Shown: positions 1 through 13,100 of the stretch, in pieces
Layout: every line of letters begins with the position of its first letter
How positions within the stretch are numbered: position 1 is the stretch's first letter
NCBI GenBank assembly: GCA_019137255.1
Contig: WPDH01000202.1
Location: 62,001 to 126,000 of the forward strand
DNA length: 64,000 nucleotides
Direction: 5' to 3'
Origin: Corinectria fuckeliana
Taxonomy: Eukaryota > Ascomycota > Sordariomycetes > Hypocreales > Nectriaceae
Program-made: the position numbers and the translations under genes
The notes under the pieces: generated by a model
Told to the model about the DNA's origin: nothing
The model's input: the letters and a program-made list of their open reading frames with translations, nothing else
Databases searched by the model: none

Positions 1-605
1 AGCAGATGTGTAGCTGCTGGTAATTACTTAGGAACTGAGATAGAGAGATGCACAAATGTCATTTCGTTGCTGAGCATCTCCTACCGAAAGGAGAGGCGCT
101 CATTTGTACGTTGGGCCGCGCCTCTTGGCTCGCTACTCTTGTTCTCCCTCTCTTTTTCGTATCGCGACGCTTTCGTATTCGTATCTCGTGTCTTTCTCAC
201 CGCTGTGTGATGGTACTTTAGCTGCGCCTAGGATTCCGCGGGGGCTGCATGTACCTTCTCCCTCCAGAAGCTTGCCCCCCGACGCAGAAGCAACGAGCCG
301 CGCTGCTAATCCATACACGGCATAGCGCCCGAGCCTTGCTCAGTCCCCAATTGAGATTGGGTGCAGAGCATCGTCCAGTCAGGGGAGGGCCCTGAAATTT
401 GTTGGAAATGCCGTACCTCCGTTACCCGTCGCCATTAAAACGGACGCCGCCTCCCTCTCCCAAGTGCAATTGTCTCCATTGCCCTTGATCCCGCCGTTCA
501 GTTTCTCTCTTCTTCCCTATCCACCTCTCTCTCGCCGGAGCTCCTTGATCTGCCTTCTTTTCCGCAGCTCTTCTCCCCTCTTCCAGCCCTCCGTTCACAT
601 TCAAC
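1..605 (+). promoter_or_regulatory. Upstream region and leader of ERG6
   Basis: No gene seen. The last 180 bases before the ERG6 start are strongly pyrimidine-rich (runs of CT around 437-600), the usual look of a fungal core promoter and 5' leader. No distinct binding site could be assigned. Confidence 0.5.
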
Positions 606-1941
606 ATGGCCTCTAGCACTGCCTCCAACCTCGAGCGCGAGGATCACCAGCGCGATGCCGACTTCAACAAGGCCATGCACGGCACCTCGGCTCAGGCTCG
701 CGGTGGAATTGCTGCCATGTTCAAGAAGGGCGGCTCAGCGAAGCAGGCCGCTGTCGACGAGTACTTCAAGCATTGGGACAACAAGCCCGCTGAGAACGAG
801 ACTCCTGAGGAGCGCGCTGTACGAACACGCCTTTACCCCTCCATCCCTTCGAAAAGGAATGGTTTTTATTGAAAACTAACACAAGCTTCCAGGCCCGAAC
901 CGCCGAGTACGCGACCTTGACGAGGCAGTAAGTTGCCCTTGGTCGGTCTTCTGGGATTGACGGCTAACCAAGTGCACCACAGCTACTACAACCTTGCGAC
1001 CGACCTTTACGAGTACGGCTGGGGCCAGTCATTCCACTTCTGCCGTTTCTCGTTGGGCGAGCCTTTCTACCAGGCCATTGCCCGCCATGAACACTACCTG
1101 GCCCACAGCATCGGTATCAAGGAGGGCATGAAGGTGCTTGATGTCGGCTGCGGTGTTGGCGGCCCTGCTCGTGAGATCGCCAAGTTCACTGGCGCCCACA
1201 TCACCGGCCTCAACAACAACGACTACCAGATCCAGCGAGCCACCCACTATGCTCACAAGGAGGGTCTGTCGAACCAGCTGGCCTTTGTCAAGGGTGACTT
1301 CATGGTCGGTTCAGCCTCCGTCGCATGTGAATATACGCAGAGCTCCGGCTGACCCCTCATTTTAGCAAATGTCCTTCCCTGACAACTCCTTCGATGCCGT
1401 CTACGCCATTGAGGCCACCGTCCATGCCCCCACTCTCAAGGGCATCTACAGCGAGATCTTCCGTGTTCTCAAGCCTGGTGGCGTGTTTGGCGTGTACGAG
1501 TGGTTGATGACCGACGAGTACGACAACGACAACCTGCGCCACCGCGAGATCCGCCTGGGCATCGAGCAGGGCGACGGCATCTCCAACATGTGCAAGGTTT
1601 CGGAGGCCCTGGATGCGATCAACGACTCCGGCTTTGACATGCTGCACCACGAGGATATGGCTGTCCGCCCCGATCCGCTCCCCTGGTACTGGCCTCTGTC
1701 TGGTGAGCTGCGATACATCCAGTCGATGGGAGATATCTTCACCATTGTGCGGATGACGGCCTGGGGCCGAACAATTGCGCACGGTCTGGCCGGTGTTTTG
1801 GAGACGCTGAAGCTGGCGCCGGCTGGCACCAAGAAGACGGCTGACAGTCTCGCCGTGGCTGCCGACTGTCTGGTTGCTGGCGGACGAGACAACCTGTTTA
1901 CCCCCATGTACCTCATGGTTGCCCGCAAGCCCGAGGCGTAA
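606..1941 (+). CDS. ERG6: Sterol 24-C-methyltransferase (ERG6)
   Basis: Transfers a methyl group from S-adenosylmethionine to C-24 of zymosterol-type sterols, an ergosterol pathway step at the ER and lipid droplets. Four exons fit: 606-818, 893-927, 983-1304 and 1366-1941, giving 381 residues, the usual family length. The SAM-binding motif VLDVGCGVGG lies near residue 133, followed by the post-motif LKPGGVFGVYEW typical of sterol methyltransferases; the N-terminal YYNLATDLYEYGWGQSFHF block is the sterol-binding signature region. The start is the first ATG after the pyrimidine-rich leader. The third intron has the less usual donor GTCGGT. Family assignment is firm; exon edges are by eye. Confidence 0.96.
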
Positions 1942-3259
1942 AGGGTTGAACTCGAAGCTAGGGGATGAGAGAAACTAGAGCCGGCGGGATGATGGATAGC
2001 ACGAGCTCCCGATAAAAGCAGGACTGTTCAAGAGGATAGAGGCGGCCACTCCACAAATATAATTGTAATCTACTCGGCTGGGTAGACATCGGGACGCTGG
2101 CACGGCGAGGGTCCTCATGACTTTTGATGTATATATATATATTGGAGGGTCGTCACCTAAAAGGATTTTTCAAGATGCCGAAGATTCGAGACGTGCAATT
2201 GAGCGTTACGATGGGTGCGTTTGAGCAATGTCGCTGTTTTGTGCTGGTGCCATAAGCGACATGCAGCAAAAAGGAGCGATTTTGATGCCATCACAACGTG
2301 AGTGCTGGGTCGGGTCGAAGTTTTACTAGTCAGCACGTATGTAACTACTTAATAAGTAGACTAGGCCTATCGGAACGAGGTGGGGGGCACATGGAAGTCG
2401 GTTCGGAGTCTTTATTCTCCGTCGACATCGGCATACTAGTAAGCTCGGTCAGTGCAATCCGTCTAGAGGGCTTGAAGCTGCGCAGTAGAGTAAAAGTAGA
2501 ATGCTCGCATGCCTTTCCATTACTGCCTCCTTATCGTCTATCACGGTTGCGTGGTTCAAATCCGTTCGCCGATGGCCGTTGTTGGTGGGGAGATCTCCTG
2601 GCCCGCGCCCCCAAAATCCCCCCCAACAGACTGGTAGACTGGGTCGCGCGCTGCAAACTACTGTACAAAGTGCTGCTCACCTATGTATGAAGATGATCCT
2701 CTGGCCGAGCATACTTAATTAGCGGGTTTTCGCGTCTGGCACCCCCCATAACAAGCTGCTCCGGTGCACTCACAAGGCGCATCCAGGGCACCGGCGAGCA
2801 ACCTAGTGGCCCTGGGCGGGGGCGGGAGGCATAAAGCTGCACCGAGCGCTGAGCCGCTAGCGGAGGTTTGCTCGGTGTCTCTTTCTCCCAGGTACCTGGA
2901 TCGCCATGCGAAAACGTATGACGCCTGTAGGTACCTCGCGGACGGGACGATACGTACCGACAGGCCCCAAAAAAAAGCTGGCCGGAGAGCATCCATCTCC
3001 TAGTCTACCTCAACTCGGTGAAATTCCCTCTCAACCAGTTCGAGCGTCCCCGTCTCTAACCATCTCCAACCTCTCTTTTTCCCTCGCCTGTTGCCATTCC
3101 CACGTCCACCTTTCGACGACGACCGGGAAGAAGCTTTGCGCATCTCCTGCACTCGTCTCCGTCTCGCTCCCGTGCTTCGGACTCGTCCTCGCCCCCTTCC
3201 GCGACAATTGGCCGCCGTTTCGTCCCCAACAGCTCACGCCACCTCCAACCACCATCACC
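1942..3259. other. Intergenic region ERG6 to PDB1
   Basis: Holds the ERG6 3' flank, including a short TATATATATATAT run near 2130, and the promoter and pyrimidine-rich leader of the next gene (about 3050-3250). Open frames here are not supported by codon pattern or homology. A tRNA-like GGTTCAAATCC at about 2545 lacks matching tRNA arms. Confidence 0.5.
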
Positions 3260-4493
3260 ATGTCCCGCCTCCTCCGACCCGCAGCTCGCCTAGCTGCCTC
3301 GACCCGAGCCTTCTCCAAGGCGCCCGCTGCTCCCGCTTTCGCCCAGCGCGCCGCTCTCGCCCGTCCTGTCTTCTTCGGCTCCTCCCAATGCCGCTCCTAC
3401 GCCGACAACGCCTCCGGCGTCAAGGAGTACACCGTCCGAGATGCCCTCAACGAGGCTCTTGCCGAGGAGCTCGAGACCAACGACAAGGTCTTCGTCCTCG
3501 GTGAGGAGGTCGCCCAGTACAACGGCGCCTACAAGGTCACCAAGGGTCTTCTCGACCGCTTCGGTGAGAAACGCGTGATTGATACGCCCATCACCGAGAG
3601 CGGCTTCACCGGTCTTGCTGTTGGCGCTGCCCTCAGTGGCCTCCACCCCGTCGTAAGTGCCTCCTTTGATCCCGCGGCCTCGCAGCGCCCTGCCCGCCCT
3701 TGTCTAATCGAGTATGCGCCTCTCCTTGTAGGTTGAGTTCATGACCTTCAACTTCGCCATGCAATCCATCGACCAGGTCATCAACTCGGCCGCCAAGACC
3801 CTCTACATGTCCGGTGGCATCCAGCCTTGCAACATTACCTTCCGTGGCCCCAACGGCTTCGCCTCCGGTGTCGGTGCCCAGCACTCCCAGGACTACTCCG
3901 CCTGGTACGGCAGCATTCCCGGTCTCAAGGTCGTCTCTCCCTGGAGCGCCGAGGATGCCAAGGGTCTGCTCAAGGCCGCCATCCGCGATCCCAACCCCGT
4001 TGTCGTCCTCGAGAACGAGTTGCTGTACGGCCAGTCCTTCCCCATGTCCGAGGCCGCCCAGAAGAGCGACTTCGTGCTCCCCTTCGGCAAGGCTAAGATC
4101 GAGCGCTCCGGCAAGGACCTGACCCTCGTCACTCTGTCCCGCTGCGTCGGCCTGTCCCTCACCGCCGCCGAGAACCTCAAGAAGAAGTACGGCGTTGACG
4201 TCGAGGTCATCAACCTGCGATCCGTCAAGCCCCTTGACCTTGAGACCATTGTCCAGTCCATCAAGAAGACCCACCGTCTCCTCGTTGTCGAGTCTGGCTT
4301 CCCCGCCTACGGTGTCAGCTCTGAGATCCTCGCCCTGAGCATGGAGTACGCTTTCGACTACCTTGATGCCCCCGCCGCGCGAGTTACCGGTGCTGATGTT
4401 CCTACTCCCTACGCCCAGAAGCTCGAGGAGATGAGCTTCCCCACCGAGCAGCTGATCGAGGACTACGCCGCCAAGCTGCTGCGTTTGTTGTAA
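3260..4493 (+). CDS. PDB1: Pyruvate dehydrogenase E1 component, beta subunit
   Basis: Mitochondrial matrix subunit that with E1-alpha decarboxylates pyruvate using thiamine diphosphate and passes the acetyl group to E2. Two exons, 3260-3652 and 3732-4493, join within HPV-VEF and give 384 residues. The first 45 or so residues are rich in Arg, Ala and Ser with few acids, a clear mitochondrial presequence ending near RSYAD. Conserved blocks visible: VFVLGEEVAQYNGAYKV, DTPITESGFTGLAVGAAL, the YMSGGIQPCNITFRGPNG stretch, and the C-terminal RVTGADVPTPYA. Codon use is strongly C-ending, as expected of a highly expressed gene. Start chosen because it opens the presequence and follows a leader ending CACCATCACC. 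Confidence 0.96.
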
Positions 4494-5222
4494 GGGACTT
4501 GCAGGAAGCTGATAGGTGTTGATGTCTCGGGGCAACCATGCCTGTGCGCTGCGGGTAGCAAATGATAGCTTGCTATGCCCATGGCGCTTCCGGGGTGGAA
4601 TTCCGGGTGAAGCAGGGCTGCATACAGACTGGGCGTACGTGGCCACCGCTTTGTTATAGACGTGCGGAAGGGGAGTGAATTGTAATTGTATTCCGTGTTG
4701 CCATGTGTACAGCCAGGTCTCGACGCCCATCTTTATTAATGATATATCTATGTATCTGCATAAATCAGGTATTTCTGCGATGTAGAGTACGGTGATTACG
4801 TCTATTTACAAAGGAAATCCGACTTTGTATTCGATGAGGCGTATCTTGACTTGGACCCTTGCGTTGTGGCATAAGAGCAGCCGTCGGACAGACTTAGAAA
4901 GGATACGGGAGACGCGAAACGCGTGAGCCCCAGGCTTTGTCTGTGATGGGGAACTACATATAAAGGGGCTGCCATTTGATATATACAACTGGAGACGTGA
5001 TGAATGAGTAGTTGGGTAGTGAATTCAAAGTGCTCCTAGTTTTTGTGCCCCATGTACAGGGTAGCCACAAGCAAATTTTGGCGCAAGTATCCCCCACGTC
5101 ACGTCTCCGAGTTCAATGGTGGGGCATGTCGCAGCCGCCTTCAACACACCTTCAACCATCCTATGCATCGAAGCTCACCAACCTAGATTTTCCTGCTCTT
5201 CTTGCCTCGCAAACTCGTGGCA
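4494..5222. other. Intergenic region PDB1 to SKI2
   Basis: AT-richer 3' flank of PDB1 (around 4730-4800) followed by the SKI2 promoter. No coding or RNA feature seen. Confidence 0.5.
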
Positions 5223-8200
5223 ATGGGTGGCATAGATGATCTCCTTCTGGGAGAGTCTCAGGGCGGCTTGCTCCCTGGAAACGCCCGTCGTCAGCCCCAA
5301 GCGCAAGACCCCTCGGAGCTCAAGCGACGCCTAGAGGATCTGCTGCTCTCGCCCTCGCCCGAGTTCTCCCCAGAGTGGCTCAACCGGCTTCAGCAGCGTT
5401 GGGACTTCGAGGCAGACTACACCTCCCTCTTCAAGCTCACCCCTCCGCATACCCGCACCCTAACGAGGTTTCAGCGGCATGGTCTGGAAGGCAGGGTGAC
5501 AGGGTACAAGAACGTTACTGTGCCGGCGAATAGTGCCACGGCCAAGAACTCCACCAGCTTGCTGCGGAAGCCTGCAAATCGGGCAGATTTTGTGAGAGGC
5601 GCCGCAGGCTTCTTTCCCTTCGCGCCGGGTGGGATTGACGGTATCGAGGCTACGGCGGCCTTCGAGGACCAGATTCATTCAGGCGGTACTACCGGTGATG
5701 CGAGCGGGACGGGCAACAAGCTGGAGAGGGTGATTCAGCTGGGAAAAGAGGGTGGGCTACTCGAGACCGCACCTGGCATGAGCAGGGGGATCGATTTCGC
5801 CAAGAAGGCGACCATTGTTGACCAAGAAGACGCCAACGCCATTAAACAGGTGCTCGAGGAGGACCCCGAGGACGCCAAGGTAGATAATGGAGGAGATGAC
5901 GAAACCCGCGATGAAGAGCCGGCTCCAGTCACTGATGACCCCGAAGAGGATGACAATGACGATATCGACGACATTCTTCCCGTTGAGTTCCCAGCCCTGG
6001 AGCCCCATGGCGTCCTCGCTGCCTCGAGCGCTAGAAAGGCCGGTCGCGAGTGGGCACACATGGTAGATATCAACCACGACATGTCCAACTTCAGAGACCT
6101 GGTGCCAGACATGGCCATGGACTGGCCATTTGAGCTCGACACATTCCAGAAGGAGGCAGTCTACCACCTCGAGAATGGCGACTCTGTCTTCGTGGCGGCA
6201 CACACCTCGGCCGGCAAGACCGTGGTGGCAGAGTATGCTATCGCCCTGGCAGCCAAACATATGACGAAGGCCATATACACCTCCCCCATCAAGGCCCTGA
6301 GCAACCAGAAATTCCGCGATTTCCGAGAGACTTTCGACGAGGTTGGCATCCTGACTGGTGATGTCCAGATCAACCCAGAGGCCAGCTGCCTGATCATGAC
6401 GACGGAAATTCTACGCAGTATGCTTTACCGCGGAGCCGACGTGATCCGCGATGTCGAGTTTGTCATCTTCGACGAAGTTCACTACGTCAACGACCTTGAA
6501 CGAGGTGTCGTATGGGAGGAGGTCATCATCATGTTGCCAGAGCATGTCTCGCTCATCCTCCTATCCGCCACAGTCCCCAACACGCACGAGTTTGCTTCCT
6601 GGGTTGGAAGGACAAAGCAAAAGGACATTTATGTGATTTCAACCCCAAAGCGACCTGTGCCCCTAGAGCACTACCTATGGGCCGGGAAGAACATACACAA
6701 GATTGTGGATTCGGAGAAGAAGTTCATCGAGAAGGGATGGAAGGATGCGCACCAGGCAATGCAGGGCAAGGACAAGCAAAGGCCTGCGGAAACCACTGTC
6801 GCTACTCGTGGAGGCAACCCTCGGGGCGGGCAGCGAGGCGGCCCTCAACGAGGAGGAAACCAGAGAGGCGGCCAACGTGGAGGCGCCCAGCGAGGAGGCG
6901 GACAACAAAGAGGCCGTGGAGGACCTCCTCGGGCGAGTCACGCTCCTGGCCACATGGGCCGCGGGGGGCGCTCTGGTGGGTTCTCTTCAGCAGCGCAGGA
7001 CAAGAACCTTTGGGTGCATCTTGTCCAGTTCCTCCGAAAGCAGAGCCTCCTCCCAGCGTGTATCTTTGTCTTCTCCAAGAAGAGATGTGAAGAAAATGCC
7101 GACGCCCTCAGCAACCAGGACTTTTGCACCGCCAACGAAAAGAGCCGTATCCATATGATCATCGAGAAGTCAGTTGCGCGCCTGAAGCCGGAAGACAGGG
7201 ACCTTCCCCAGATTATCAGACTGCGGGAGCTCTTGAGCAGAGGCATCGCCGTGCACCACGGTGGCCTATTGCCGATTGTCAAGGAGTTGGTCGAGATTTT
7301 GTTCGCTCAGACGCTGGTCAAGGTGCTGTTCGCCACGGAGACTTTCGCCATGGGTCTCAACCTTCCCACCCGGACCGTCGTATTCTCGGGATACCGGAAG
7401 CACGACGGTCATTCATTCCGAAACCTCCTGCCGGGCGAATACACACAAATGGCTGGCCGAGCTGGCCGACGTGGCTTGGATCCGGTTGGATCGGTCATCA
7501 TTGTACCGCCTGGCAGCTCTGACGATGCGCCACCGGTCACAGACCTGCGGAACATGATCCTAGGCGAACCTTCGAAGCTGCGGTCCCAGTTCAGGCTGAC
7601 GTACAACATGATTCTGAATCTGCTCCGAGTTGAGGCGTTGAAGATTGAGGAAATGATCAAGCGCAGTTTCTCAGAGCATGCAACTCAGCAACTTCTGCCC
7701 GAACACGAAAAGGATGTCAAGCTGGCCCAAGCAGATCTGGCAAAGGTCAAGCGAGACTCGTGTAGCACCTGCGACGCCTCCATGGATGACTGCCACCAGG
7801 CGGCTCAAGACTACAAGCGACTTACGACGGATCTTTACAAGGGCCTGCTGATGATTCCAATCGGACGCAGAATGTTCTCCCAGCATCGCTTGGTGGTTTT
7901 CAACTGGGACGGTGTCCGGTCTGTGGGAATCCTTTTGTCCGATGGCCTCAGTACCAAAAGCTCAACAGAGGATCCAACGCTCCACATCTGTGCCATAAAG
8001 TCTCTTCGAGAACGACGCGACGCCACTGATCAGCTACCGTTTATCCCCTCGTACAGGAAATACCTCCATCAACTCCCAAAGGCCAAGAGGCAGGTACAGA
8101 CCAAGACTGTGCACGTTCCCCTCGGCGATGTGGAATGTTTGACCAAATGGGTCTCAAAGGGCATCATCCCAGAGATATTCCAGGGCGGAGACGGCTATCA

Positions 8201-9109
8201 ACTTGCAAAGGAGCGGCTTCATGAGATATGCAGCTCGTGGGACGACCGGATGGACGAGGTGGACCTGAGCCGGATCAAGCAGCTGCAACTGCAGGAACTG
8301 GTCGAGCAGAGGATTGACCTCGTCAAGACAATCTCCAACTCACCCGCCACCAAATGTCCCGACTTTTTGAAGCATGTAAGTGGGCCGCTTCCCTTCCGCT
8401 GGTGGTCTTGACTCTAACTGCGCTACAGTTTGCCATGTGTCACGACGAGTGGCTCATCAAGGAGCATATCTCCCAGCTTAAGCACTCCCTCTCGGATCAG
8501 AACCTTCAGTTACTGCCTGACTACGAGCAGCGTGTGCAGGTGCTCAAGGAGCTCGGCTTCATCGACGATGCAACGCGTATCCAGCTCAAGGGCAAGGTCG
8601 CTTGCGAAGTCCACTCGGGAGACGAGCTTGTTCTTACCGAGCTCATCCTCGACAACGTCCTCGCCGACTACGAACCCGCCGAGATCGCGGCCCTCTTGTC
8701 GGCATTCGTGTTCCAAGAGAAGACAGACACGGAGCCTGCTCTGACCGGCAATCTGGAGCGAGGCCGGGACACCATCGTCGCCATTTCGGAGAAGGTGAAC
8801 GACGTCCAGACAAGGCTGCAGGTGATCCAGTCGGCTGATGACTCAAACGACTTCGTCTCGCGGCCGCGGTTCGGACTTATGGAGGTGGTATACGAGTGGG
8901 CCAGGGGCATGAGCTTCAAGAATATCACGGGCCTGACGGACGTTCTGGAGGGAACCATTGTCCGGACCATCACCCGGCTGGATGAGACATGCCGCGAAGT
9001 CAAGAATGCGGCAAGAATCGTGGGCGACCCGGAGCTCTACCAGAAAATGCAGCAGGCGCAGGAGATGATCAAGCGGGACATTACCGCCGTAGCGAGTCTT
9101 TATATGTAA
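5223..9109 (+). CDS. SKI2: SKI2-type DExH RNA helicase of the cytoplasmic exosome
   Basis: Helicase of the Ski complex (Ski2-Ski3-Ski8) that feeds mRNA 3'-to-5' into the cytoplasmic exosome. Two exons, 5223-8375 and 8429-9109, give 1277 residues. An N-terminal Ski2 region precedes the RecA cassette: Walker A AHTSAGKT near residue 325, DEVHYVND near 416, SATVPN, then TETFAMGLNLPTRTVVF and the motif VI QMAGRAGRRG near 742. Between the two RecA domains sits an RGG-rich insert (about residues 525-590), which yeast Ski2 also has. The C-terminal part carries the arch-like insert and the DSHCT domain (FAMCHDEW onward). The frame is open upstream of the chosen ATG, but the first in-frame ATG is at 5223. 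It converges on the DID2-like gene. Confidence 0.95.
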
Positions 9110-9472
9110 TGAGGCGTTGGGTTGTCTGTCTGTCCAGACAAAGAACGAATGGTATTTCCAGGAAAGACACGGGTTCCATGTTAAGAGTCATGGTAAAGAA
9201 AAGCCAAGGGAAAAGGGTCCCATGAAATGCATGGCAAATGCTAGAACAAGAAACGTATCAGTTTTGTATGCGGCGCACGAAGCCGATAATGATCAATATG
9301 ATCCATGCTCAAGTATAAAGATAAAAGGACTATCTGTCTCTCCTCCCAAACCCCCCAAGCGCCAAATCGCGAATCCAAGGGAAATATCAGCCGTTTAAAC
9401 TTTGACCACAACCCGTAGCACGATGCAAACACCTCACTATATATGTAAACCCGCCCTCCTATCCCGTCCCGT
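9110..9472. other. Convergent 3' region SKI2 / DID2
   Basis: 363 bases between two convergent stop codons. Contains both 3' untranslated regions presumably; no feature seen. Confidence 0.45.
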
Positions 9473-10194
9473 CTACGCCCGCAGGGCCCGCAGCCGCTGC
9501 TGCAGCTTGTCCTCCTCCTCGGCCGTGGGCTCCGTGGGCTCCGTGGCGGCCTGGGGGTCGACGGTGGATGGGGCGGCCTGGCGCAGCTGCTGGTCGAACT
9601 CGATGCCGGCGTCGTCGGCCAGCTTGCCGAGGAGCTCGTGGACGGCGTCCTCGCCGGCCTGGACAGAGGTGCTCTCGTTGAAGGCGTCCATGTAGATGCC
9701 GTTGGACATGGCTTGCTCTTCGTTTTGCTGCTTGAACGTCTCGACGGCGACGAGGGCCTAAGGAACCGCGGCGGGAGGGTGTTAGTCCAGCTGCACCCGC
9801 TCCATCTCCTGGAGGGGGGGGACCAAGTGCGACGGCGACGGGCACGTACCTTCTCGGGGTTGTTGCGCTGCTGGGCCTTGTTCATGGTGCGCGACGCCTG
9901 GGCCATGGTTTCCGCCATGCGGTTCTGGGCGTTGGTGGCCACCATGCGGCTCGTCGAGACCTCGATCATGTCGGCCATCTGGTCCATCTCGTGGGCGAAG
10001 GACTGCTGGGTGAGGAGCAGCTTGGCCTTCTGGTAGGCCTTCTGGGTCTCGCCCTTCTTGAGGAGGTTCTGGATCTGCTTCTTGAGCTGGGCGTCCTTCT
10101 GGCCGGCCTTTTGGGCTTCGCGGCGGGCCGTCTTGGCCTGCATGCGGGCCTCGAACTCGATCTGCATGTCGCGGGCTTGCTGGCGGCGGTTCAT
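9473..10194 (-). CDS. DID2: ESCRT-III-associated protein, DID2/CHMP1 (Vps46) type
   Basis: Small SNF7-fold protein of endosomal membrane remodelling that recruits the AAA ATPase Vps4 to ESCRT-III. Two exons on the minus strand, 10194-9850 and 9757-9473, give 209 residues, the family's usual size. The N-terminal half is a basic coiled coil (LKKQIQNLLKKGETQKAYQK), followed by an acidic C-terminal half, and the protein ends DKLQQRLRALRA, which fits the MIM1 motif bound by the Vps4 MIT domain. Yeast Did2 ends almost the same way. The start ATG at 10194 is the second of two close in-frame ATGs; the ATG at 10212 would add six residues, and a small upstream exon cannot be excluded because a CACCTACAG acceptor-like sequence lies just before it. 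Confidence 0.87.
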
Positions 10195-13100
10195 GATGGG
10201 CGGGCGACGCACTGTAGGTGGGGGGTTATCGAAGAGAAGGAGGTTCTTGGGTTGCGCGGCGGCGATGTGGTTCCGGATGCGGTTGTGATATCTAGTCTAG
10301 GCCTACAGATGTCTGTCGCAGTTCGTTTCTAGGAGTCTAGGTTTGGCGGCTAATCGATGTCATGTGAGCGGGATGATGACCCGTTGGGCGAGGCATCATC
10401 CTTCCGGGGCCGGCGATTGCGGGGCAGCACCAGATGGGCATTACGTAGGGTGGCTCATGTGTGCACAGCCACAGGGGTCCAGCCACAGAAGTCGAGGCTT
10501 GGTTGAGTTACTCTAGGGTATTTCGGCCAACAATATGGATAACGGCCAGTCTTTTTCAACAAGGGAGGGATCCTCGCTGCAATGAATGATGTTTGTGTCT
10601 TTGCTGCAGTTGTTGTCGAGTATTGAAATTTTGTCAATTATTCGCGGTTTTTTATCATGACTCAAGTCACAACTCGTGCCATCACTTGCGCCATGTAGGA
10701 CCTGAAGTCCTGCACTTTGGTCGCAATTATCCATGTTCACATTTGCAGCCATGTAAATAGATTGACACTAAATCCTACGACTATAGCTTCTAATAGGATA
10801 AAGCTCTAATACAACCTTCTCTACTGCAAGCTCAGGCTTAGGCATACTTAGGATCAGGTCATGGAGTACATGACAGCCTACTGGTCTAGGCGCATCACCC
10901 AGCAAGCACGTTACTGGTATCATGCTATTTGGCACGGGTATAACAGTCACTGTATGAATGCTACCTGACCGCGATTTGTGTTTCCGTTCGCCTGGGATAA
11001 GAATTCGTCGTCCAGGTCTATGCTTGGCTGTTCTGCGTCGGCATCGCCGAACATGGAAGCTCAGAAATAGAACCTCGCTCACTTCAAGAATACTACCTTC
11101 CCCAGTCCTCCACCAAGGCTACGCCGACGCCAACGAGATAATAGTTAGCAGATGCCAATGCGAGGGCAAGGGCCTGTTGGTCGACACTCCACGCCTTCAC
11201 CGCTCACGGGAACCAACGGCAAGGTCATGGTGAACCGGATTGGCCCTACTCAACATCAAGTCCGCCATGCGAAGCCATCTCGGCCTCGGTACTACTGATG
11301 GCGGTCAGAATTGCGTGGGGGACGGGCGACTGCATGTGGGGATTGTATGAGCGACGATGCTCAGGCTCGGTGTTTTTATCCAGGATCGGAATGTGAAGTT
11401 GGAGAGGGAACCTCCTACTCTGGCGTCTCCTCCGCTGCTTCTTCTTCCGGGGTCTGTCTGTCTTTTGGTGGCCCGTATGGAACAGTATTAACCCGTTTGC
11501 TCAATCAGGGTGCGAGATGAGATGAGATAAGGTGAGATGACACTAGGGGTGGAAGGGAAATTGCTGGGGCCGACTGTGCGTCGAAAGAGTCTGGAATGTC
11601 AATGAACAAAACTATAATGCCGGCAGGGTACCATGACGGTGCTGACAGAGGAGAGTGGGAGGTTGTTGCGGAAGGGAGAGATGGAATGAATGCAGTTTCG
11701 TCGACACTACAGGTACGAGGTAGATATCTGTACAAAGTATATTCGTAAGCTCTGTATTTGCTTACCGTGTGAGACAGCGAGGGCAATCAGTCGGTCGTGA
11801 TACATTCCTTTGCTCTTTGAAACCCTCCTCGGGTAGATTGCTCAGATTTCCCGCCTCCGCCGGGCGGGAATGGTCTTGCGCGGATGGGCAGGAGATGGGA
11901 TCATGGATTGGGCCAGGCGCGGAAGCCAAGGGACGGCCCCGGGTGGCTCCCGGATGGACACCGGCCGGCCGACAGAACGGGCGCCTCGCTAATTATTATT
12001 AGTTAGCGCGGCATTCCGACGGCGGGGATGTGATCCGAGGACGCAAGGCTAAACGGTGGACGAATGTCTAAGCTCAATGGAGCTGGAGCTCTGAGTTGGC
12101 AGTTGGCGAGCGGACTGAGTGGCTGGCTGGCTGGCTGGCTGAGAGAAACGGCGGAGTGATTACGGAATACAGGGCCTTCTTTGTACCATTTGTACTCCGT
12201 AGTCTCGGATTCTTTTCCATTACGAGAAGCCAGCAGCACTGGGCATTGGGAGACGACGGACGAGGTACCTACCTAGCATTAGGTGAGCAGAGGATGACTT
12301 GCAGCAAACTAGTACCTAGGGTACTTCCATGAGCATCTTGGAATTGGAGGCGGTCGCGAGAGTCGGGCGGTGGCGGTGACGGAGACGGTTGCATTGCTGC
12401 GGTGCTGTGCATCGCCATTTATGTACATAGTATCCAAGAATGCACCGAAAATGCACTATTGTGCGCCCAAAGGCCACTTGAATTCACACATAGTACAGAG
12501 TAGTAAGCGCCCCAAAATAGATGCACAAAAAAGGCAACCAAACGACGCTTGCATGTCCAAGCCTCAGTTCGTGTTCAGCCAGGTCCTCCAATGTCAGACC
12601 CCCCCACCGAAACAGATCCATGCATATCCTTGGCCCCCGTCGGAAACACGCACACGGTCCTGAAAGGAGACATTCCAAAAAAGGGGTGGCACTTTGTGTG
12701 GCGGAGGGAGGCTGGCCTTTGCGCTGGAAACACGAGGAGCCACCACGGAGTCGTATCAGGTCGCCGCTGATGTGTGTGAGGGAGGCGTGGATGAGACATG
12801 AGCGACAATTACGGAGTACGGGGACGGTCCGACCCCCCTTTTGCCGTTTCGGCGTATCGTAACAATTCTCTTCTGCGCACAAGGTACCTTTTGGATCTGG
12901 CCTTTTTCGGACGCCATGCCGTCTGCTAGCTTACGGTAGCTCAACATGCGTCCATGTCCGTATCGGTAACGGTGATGATGGTTCTATCCGTTTCCTTTTG
13001 GGTTTGAGGCTTTCAGTACTTGATGCATCTTCCGTCTTCCCCTCCCTTCTTCCTCTTCAAACCTACCTACCCGCAACCCCTCTTGCTCCGGCCTTCTTGC

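Noticed and set aside
2530..2580. tRNA-like T-arm GGTTCAAATCC
   Set aside because: The flanking bases do not form a T-stem, and no acceptor, D or anticodon arm is found upstream.
3633..4730. 365-codon open frame antisense to PDB1
   Set aside because: It is the mirror of a strongly codon-biased gene; the sense strand has a well-known family and correct splice sites.
12484..12882. Several overlapping frames on both strands upstream of HAC1
   Set aside because: All are of similar length on opposite strands with no coding bias or recognisable motif.
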